64,000 nt of DNA from Armatimonadota bacterium (GTDB taxonomy: Bacteria; Armatimonadota; Fimbriimonadia; Fimbriimonadales; Fimbriimonadaceae), in NCBI GenBank assembly GCA_018268255.1, contig JAFDWX010000003.1, positions 145,738 through 209,737 on the forward strand, written 5' to 3'. The notes below the pieces were generated by a model. The model saw nothing but the letters and a program-made list of their open reading frames with translations, did no database searches and was not told where the DNA came from. A program made the position numbers and the translations under genes. Positions 59,901-64,000 of the stretch are shown one piece after another. The stretch's first letter is position 1, and each line of letters begins with the position of its first letter.

Positions 59901-60503
59901 ATGGATTACTACAAGTTCCACCATCAATTTAACGCGATACCGCTTGCTATCGCCGATACGTTAAGAATTAACGGCGTCATCAGCATAAATGACGAGTGCA
60001 TCCCAGTATCGCTTAACCCTGCCAGTCTCTATGTCTCCGCTCCTTTCCTTGCGCGGGCGGAAAAGGCACGCATGCTGTGCGATCTAGGCAAAGCCATTGT
60101 CGAACGCAAATCATCTCGAGCCCATGAGTTGGAAACGAAGATTGCTAACTTAGATAGTTGGCTTGTCACTGGTTGTCGCTCCGGGGATCGGTGCTTTGTC
60201 ACCAATGCGCTAACCATTCGCACTAGAAGAAGCCCTTCCAAAGTAACAAAGCGAAACATACATCAATATCTAGCAGAGCTTTCAAATGACTCGTTCCCGC
60301 ACGAAATCGACGTTCAGTTCAAATTCTTCGTCGGCGATTACGGACCAAGAGTTGTGCTCTTTACTACTCAAGACTTGCACTATCTTGGGCTTTCTGTGTG
60401 TAGCGGGGTCGTTCATAGATCTGCTCCATATCCGCACATTGACTATCTTTGTCATGAAGCTTTAGGTTCAAATGCAGAATTCCTCAAAAACGTTGACCGC
60501 TGA
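59901..60503 (+). CDS. Hypothetical island protein
   Basis: This 200-residue protein (MDYYKFHHQFNAIPLAIADT) has an alpha/beta pattern with FKFFVGDYGPRVVLFTTQDL near the end. AAGGAGTG lies five bases before the ATG. It is transcribed together with the GHKL ATPase, 40 bases downstream, and could be its partner. No family is recognised. Confidence 0.6.
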   Translation: MDYYKFHHQFNAIPLAIADTLRINGVISINDECIPVSLNPASLYVSAPFLARAEKARMLCDLGKAIVERKSSRAHELETKIANLDSWLVTGCRSGDRCFVTNALTIRTRRSPSKVTKRNIHQYLAELSNDSFPHEIDVQFKFFVGDYGPRVVLFTTQDLHYLGLSVCSGVVHRSAPYPHIDYLCHEALGSNAEFLKNVDR

Positions 60504-60543
60504 AATACAAGGGGGTCGCACAACGGTGCGAAGGAAAACTCAA

Positions 60544-62106
60544 ATGAATAGAACTACAAATCAAATCACTTGGCGCGAAAGCGCCTCTCGACGAATCGTT
60601 TCCGCCCTCTGCTCCTCTTACACGAGCATCACTCATGCGGTGTGTGAACTGGTGGATAACGCAGTGGACGCGATGGGCGACCAACAGTGCCTCATCAAAA
60701 TCGAACTGGACAAACCGGGAAATCGAATCGTCGTGGAGAACATCGGCGGCTCAGGTATGGGCGCAGCGGAAATCGCAATTTGGCTAAGTTGGGGTGAAGA
60801 CGCAAATCACACATCTGCTGACATCGGTCATTACGGACAAGGTGGCAAAGCCGCCTGTGGATACCTGGGAGATTCGTTGCGCTTGTGGAGCAAACTTGCC
60901 GGTGAATCTGAAATTTGGAAGTTCGAGGATTTTAACTGGCGCAATCGCTCGGATTTCGTGGACTTCGGAATACCCGAGCCAATCGACCGCGACCTCGCTC
61001 CAACGTCGCTCAAAAACTGCCCCATTGAAATGGGCTGTGTTCGCATCGAAATCGAAGACGTCATCAATGGTCGTCAATGGCGTGTGGACTCTCTTATGCG
61101 TGACCTCGCCACGGTGTATGACCGCCTTATGCGTCAAGGCCAACTTGCCATCCTCGTGAACGGCATTCTCGTCAAGCCGGTGAGCCTTCCTCTTGACGAT
61201 ACGATCGGCAAGATGCCGATTGAAGTCAAAGTCGGCGATGTGACGGTGAAGGGTTGGGCTGGCCGTCTTGAGCGCAGCAAGTTAAAGGACGGAAACGTTA
61301 AAGCAGGCTTTCGCCTCTTCGCTAAGGGGAGAATGATGGTTGAAAGCGAAGCGTTCGGCTTCAATTTTGCGGCAAAGGGCTCCTTGAACCAGTTCATCTC
61401 AGAACTCGAAATTGACGGTCTGACCCCTAATCTCAACAAGTCTGGCTTTGTTGAGCGTGACGATCAGGTCTATAAGGACCTAGGTCTCGCAGTGCTTTCT
61501 CAATGTTCATCGCTTATCAAGCAGTTGCGCGAGGGGCATGACGAGAAGATTCTGGGACGTGAGCAAAAGACCGCCGCAAAGGTTCGAACTGACCTCAAGG
61601 AAGTGTTCAAGGCGCTCGCGGAAAGTTTGGACGCTGAAACCTCGACTCAGAAGGCGGCTCAAAGCGAATCCAATGAGGGCCGAAAGAAGCGAGAGACGAA
61701 CGGCGAGAAGGCGGAGAGAGAGACGTCTGAGAAAACAGGACGCCAAAACCAAGCGCGAACCGAGGCTCCGGATGGAGCGGTTGGAACTTTAAGTCGAATA
61801 CTCCGACGACTCAAGAATGGCAAGGATTGCCCCGAGATTGAAATCGTTGCCGGAAGCCCAGAGGTTCGAAGCGCCCTCGTTGAGGAGGGCGGCAAGGTGA
61901 CGATTCAAGTCAACAAGAACTTCCCCGGCTACGTCAAGGTCGAGGGTGCCGCATCTTACGTCGCAGAAACCGCGCTCATCGAACTTCTCCTACGAGAAGA
62001 AGACTGCCAACTCGCCCCCGCACTGATGGAACGACTGAACTTCCTTCTCGTGCGTTGGTCGGGAGTCGCCGCTAAAGATGACCAGACCGGAACTGGCGCG
62101 GCGTAA
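60544..62106 (+). CDS. GHKL-family ATPase (MORC/Hsp90-like)
   Basis: This 520-residue protein has N-box Glu35/Asn39 in HAVCELVDNAVDAM and G-box GGSGMGAAEI, then SADIGHYGQGGKAACGYLG. This is the Bergerat ATP-binding fold of MORC, Hsp90 and MutL proteins. Transducer-like strands follow, then a highly charged linker (about residues 385-430) and a compact C-terminal domain (ILRRLKNGKDCPEIEIVAG). Bacterial MORC-like proteins often sit in mobile or defence regions, where ATP-driven dimer clamps act on DNA. ATG 60544 is preferred; the frame is open to 60472, overlapping the previous gene. A TCGCAC/GTGCGA stem (60516-60531) lies just upstream. Confidence 0.78.
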   Translation: MNRTTNQITWRESASRRIVSALCSSYTSITHAVCELVDNAVDAMGDQQCLIKIELDKPGNRIVVENIGGSGMGAAEIAIWLSWGEDANHTSADIGHYGQGGKAACGYLGDSLRLWSKLAGESEIWKFEDFNWRNRSDFVDFGIPEPIDRDLAPTSLKNCPIEMGCVRIEIEDVINGRQWRVDSLMRDLATVYDRLMRQGQLAILVNGILVKPVSLPLDDTIGKMPIEVKVGDVTVKGWAGRLERSKLKDGNVKAGFRLFAKGRMMVESEAFGFNFAAKGSLNQFISELEIDGLTPNLNKSGFVERDDQVYKDLGLAVLSQCSSLIKQLREGHDEKILGREQKTAAKVRTDLKEVFKALAESLDAETSTQKAAQSESNEGRKKRETNGEKAERETSEKTGRQNQARTEAPDGAVGTLSRILRRLKNGKDCPEIEIVAGSPEVRSALVEEGGKVTIQVNKNFPGYVKVEGAASYVAETALIELLLREEDCQLAPALMERLNFLLVRWSGVAAKDDQTGTGAA

Positions 62107-62138
62107 CGGTCTGGCCGCAAGATAATCGGGGCGCGATC

Positions 62139-62156
62139 TTCGGGTCGCGACCCGAA
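62139..62156. repeat. Perfect 18-bp palindrome
   Basis: TTCGGGTCGCGACCCGAA is fully self-complementary. It lies 32 bases after the GHKL ATPase stop and upstream of the small gene and recombinase. It may be a terminator stem without loop, a regulator site or a recombinase-related site. Confidence 0.5.
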
Positions 62157-62208
62157 TTCAAAACACTGCGTGCTCTTTTTGGAAAAAACACACGATTCTA
62201 ACAATGAG

Positions 62209-62466
62209 ATGCTCACACAACACTTGTACCGGCGACGTAACCAGCTTGGATTATTCCTTCGATTCCATCATCGTAAGAACAATCTGAGTAGTAACTTAAG
62301 CGACTCTGCGGACCCATTTCAAGAGGGTCTGTCACGAGCTTACGGACGAAAAGTTACAAATCAAGAAGCAGACAATGCTCGTCGGCGATTGCGTGACTTT
62401 TTCAATGGACTAAGCCGATGCGAAGCAAAACAGATTCACAGCTACTTGATCGACGACGCGGAGTGA
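62209..62466 (+). CDS. Small hypothetical protein upstream of the integrase
   Basis: This 85-residue basic protein (MLTQHLYRRRNQLGLFLRFH to AKQIHSYLIDDAE) overlaps the recombinase gene. Its stop forms a GTGA overlap with the in-frame GTG at 62463. Small basic proteins here can be recombination directionality factors, but no motif proves that. The start is uncertain because no ribosome site is clear. Confidence 0.45.
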   Translation: MLTQHLYRRRNQLGLFLRFHHRKNNLSSNLSDSADPFQEGLSRAYGRKVTNQEADNARRRLRDFFNGLSRCEAKQIHSYLIDDAE

Positions 62467-63971
62467 CTTCGCCACCTGCACAGCCACAGGAATGCGTGGT
62501 CTATAGGCGCGTATCCAGTAAGGAACAGGAAAACGAAGGATGGAGCCTCGACTCCCAGCTCAGAGAAGCACAGAATTGGGCAGAAAGAAACAGCTACAAG
62601 CTAGTGGGTGACTACATAGAGAGCCGCAGTGCAAAGGAAGCGGGCCGCCCAGAATTTGCCCGAATGATGGTGTTCTTGGCGGAGCATCCGGGGGTGTTTA
62701 TCCTAACCGAAAAAACAGACAGGCTCTTGAGAAATCGGAAGGATGACGTGCTGCTCGATCAGCTCAACATTTCTGTCTACTTTCTAAGAGAAGGCCGGTG
62801 GAAGAAGGCAGATTCTCGATCCCACGATCGTCTAGTTCACCGATTTAAGGTGATGATCGCCGAAAATTACTCTGAGAACCTATCTGAAGAAATCCGAAAA
62901 GGATTGTGTGAGAAGGTGCAGCAGGGAATCTATCCGACGCACGCGCCTCTCGGATACCTAAACGTAGCAGAGCCCGGGACCAAGCGTAAGTCGATTGCCG
63001 TAGATCCTATCCGTGGTCCTATTGTCCGGCAGTTACTCCTTGAGTACGCAAGTGGCACACACTCAATCAAGACGCTCACAGCGCTAGCTCGCCAACTTGG
63101 GCTGACAACCAAGAAGGGCAACCCCGTGCACAAGAGCGGGCTTGAAGACATCCTCAAGAATCCCGCTTACTGTGGCATCATCCGCTGGAACGGTCAAAAC
63201 CATGTGGGAGTTCATGAGCCACTCATCAACGAAGCGACTTGGTTAACGATCCAAGACGTCCTGACGGTGCGCAGCACCAGTCGTGGTCGATACGGAGCCA
63301 AAAGCATTGCATACCGCGGCTTGCTTCGCTGCATGTGCGGTCATCAAATGTCCGGAGAGGTAAAGAAGGGCAAGTACATCTACTATCACTGTACGGGCGC
63401 ACATAAATGCGATCGCCCTTTCGTACGCGAGGAGGTCTTTGATGATCACTTCCATTCGCTTCTTGAAGGGCTAGATATGCCGGAGTTTATCTTCAACGAA
63501 CTTTGTCTCGACCTGCGAGCACAGTATGTGGAGCAGCGAGCAGTAGACAGTGCCAGATTGACGGCGCTTCAGGGTCAACTAACGAGAGCCAAGCACCGAC
63601 GAGACCGACTCTATGACGACTATGCTGACGGCATATTAACCCGTGAAGAGCATGATGAAAAGAAGCGGCTGCTGAGCGACGAGATGCGGTCAATCGAAGC
63701 GCAAACCGCCGAGACATCGCGCGAGGAGAACCGATCCTACGATGAGGCAGTGGAGATTCTAGAACTCGCCAAAACTGCCCATACTAGGTTCAAATCAGCC
63801 AGTCCAGACGAAAAGCGTCAAATCGTGTCTGCGATGCTCTCGAACTGCAAATTCGACGGTGAAAAGGTAGTCTCAGACCTCCACATGCCCTTCGATTTGA
63901 TGCTAACCGTTTCCCAACAGAGGATCGGAGCTGGCCTCGAAAACGGCAAAAGTGTAGATTGGTGGAGATGA
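62418..63971 (+). CDS. Large serine recombinase, probable integrase of the island
   Basis: This 517-residue protein has the catalytic motif VVYRRVSSKEQENEG with Ser33 the likely nucleophile, and LTEKTDRLLRN. The recombinase domain follows (PLGYLNVAEPGTKRKSIAVD, then NPAYCGIIRWNG). It has a zinc ribbon (CMCGHQMSG ... CTGAHKC), a coiled coil and a C-terminal domain. Its last four codons lie within the 3' end of the tRNA gene on the other strand, the usual place for an integrase next to its attachment site. GTG 62463 (coupled to the previous stop) is a plausible shorter start. It is the best candidate for the enzyme that inserted the 31.6-kb segment. Confidence 0.9.
   Translation: MRSKTDSQLLDRRRGVTSPPAQPQECVVYRRVSSKEQENEGWSLDSQLREAQNWAERNSYKLVGDYIESRSAKEAGRPEFARMMVFLAEHPGVFILTEKTDRLLRNRKDDVLLDQLNISVYFLREGRWKKADSRSHDRLVHRFKVMIAENYSENLSEEIRKGLCEKVQQGIYPTHAPLGYLNVAEPGTKRKSIAVDPIRGPIVRQLLLEYASGTHSIKTLTALARQLGLTTKKGNPVHKSGLEDILKNPAYCGIIRWNGQNHVGVHEPLINEATWLTIQDVLTVRSTSRGRYGAKSIAYRGLLRCMCGHQMSGEVKKGKYIYYHCTGAHKCDRPFVREEVFDDHFHSLLEGLDMPEFIFNELCLDLRAQYVEQRAVDSARLTALQGQLTRAKHRRDRLYDDYADGILTREEHDEKKRLLSDEMRSIEAQTAETSREENRSYDEAVEILELAKTAHTRFKSASPDEKRQIVSAMLSNCKFDGEKVVSDLHMPFDLMLTVSQQRIGAGLENGKSVDWWR
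63959..63969. repeat. Candidate right attachment repeat at the tRNA 3' end
   Basis: TTGGTGGAGAT is identical to 32366-32376. The last ten bases of this repeat (63960-63969) are the tRNA CCA end, discriminator and part of the acceptor strand. Confidence 0.5.
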
Positions 63972-64000
63972 TGGGACTCGAACCCACGACCTGTTCGTTG
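63960..64000 (-). tRNA. tRNA gene, 3' part (GNN-decoding; Val or Ala most likely)
   Basis: On the minus strand the sequence ends with an encoded CCA at 63960. Discriminator A and acceptor strand CATCTCC precede it. The T arm is GTGGG-TTCGAGT-CCCAT, the variable loop AGGTC and the anticodon-stem strand CGAAC. The window edge falls on base 36 of the anticodon, a C, so the codon starts with G. With A at the discriminator, Val or Ala is likelier than Asp or Glu. The 5' half is outside the window. Confidence 0.88.

Larger units (their letters stand above)
32366..63969. mobile_element. Proposed 31.6-kb genomic island inserted at a tRNA 3' end
   Basis: The segment is bounded by an 11-bp direct repeat, TTGGTGGAGAT. 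The right copy is the last 10 bases of a minus-strand tRNA gene plus one base. The left copy lies between the adenylate cyclase gene and the first accessory gene. A large serine recombinase sits at the right edge. Content inside is defence, recombination and unknown genes, while everything to the left is metabolic. Boundaries are inferred from a short repeat and need an empty-site comparison. Confidence 0.6.

Noticed and set aside
1..64000. CRISPR arrays or insertion sequences
   Set aside because: I saw no regularly spaced repeats, and no DDE transposase or IS-type terminal repeats. The only mobile-element enzymes are the two large serine recombinases.

Overview
The window looks like a chromosomal segment from a free-living, plant-glycan-degrading Gram-negative-type bacterium. 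Two secreted proteins end in PEP-CTERM sorting signals. There are many secreted glycoside hydrolases, GC is moderately high, and several genes seem to lack a Shine-Dalgarno sequence and start just after a -10 box. Armatimonadota (Fimbriimonadia-like) is my best guess. This is inference from gene content; no rRNA is present to test it.

Bases 1-32,200 are ordinary chromosome. They hold a divergent EmrB / EmrA-MarR efflux locus, a GH38 alpha-mannosidase-like enzyme, a GH-D-clan glycosidase, a DEAD-box RNA helicase and a secreted S9 peptidase. An eight-gene operon (12,969-21,955) follows, in which nearly every gene overlaps or abuts the next. It combines a YtfQ-YtfR-YtfT-YjfF-type sugar ABC transporter with the full 4-hydroxyproline route to alpha-ketoglutarate: epimerase, FAD oxidase/dehydrogenase, DapA-family deaminase and alpha-ketoglutarate-semialdehyde dehydrogenase. 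Next come PEP-CTERM proteins, a GH43 enzyme, an RRM protein, an exported RbsD-like protein, a DUF1593 protein, a GH2 enzyme and a membrane adenylate cyclase.

Bases about 32,366-63,969 look like a roughly 31.6-kb genomic island. A tRNA gene lies at the right edge of the window on the minus strand. Its last 10 bases plus one flanking base recur as an 11-bp direct repeat at 32,366, exactly between the cyclase gene and the first accessory gene. A large serine recombinase ends inside the tRNA 3' end. A second one lies at 57,879-59,663.

The island starts with a DUF1508 protein, an XRE repressor / ImmA protease pair, and an in-frame fusion of a type I restriction HsdR N-terminal nuclease domain to the second half of an HsdS specificity subunit. 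Three related 21-bp operator-like sites sit upstream of island genes. Several unrecognised genes follow (HEPN-like DUF4209, DUF5677-like, SAP-like). The core is a divergent cluster at 41.5-56.6 kb. On the minus strand it has a coiled-coil nuclease-like protein, a RecB/DEDD nuclease, a 5'-nucleotidase and a small broken gene. On the plus strand it has an HTH-SNF2-DUF3883 helicase/nuclease, a DUF1156 adenine methyltransferase and a DUF499 ATPase. This has the make-up of a modification-linked anti-phage system with a regulator built into its helicase. The right end carries small hypothetical genes and a GHKL (MORC-like) ATPase between the two recombinases.
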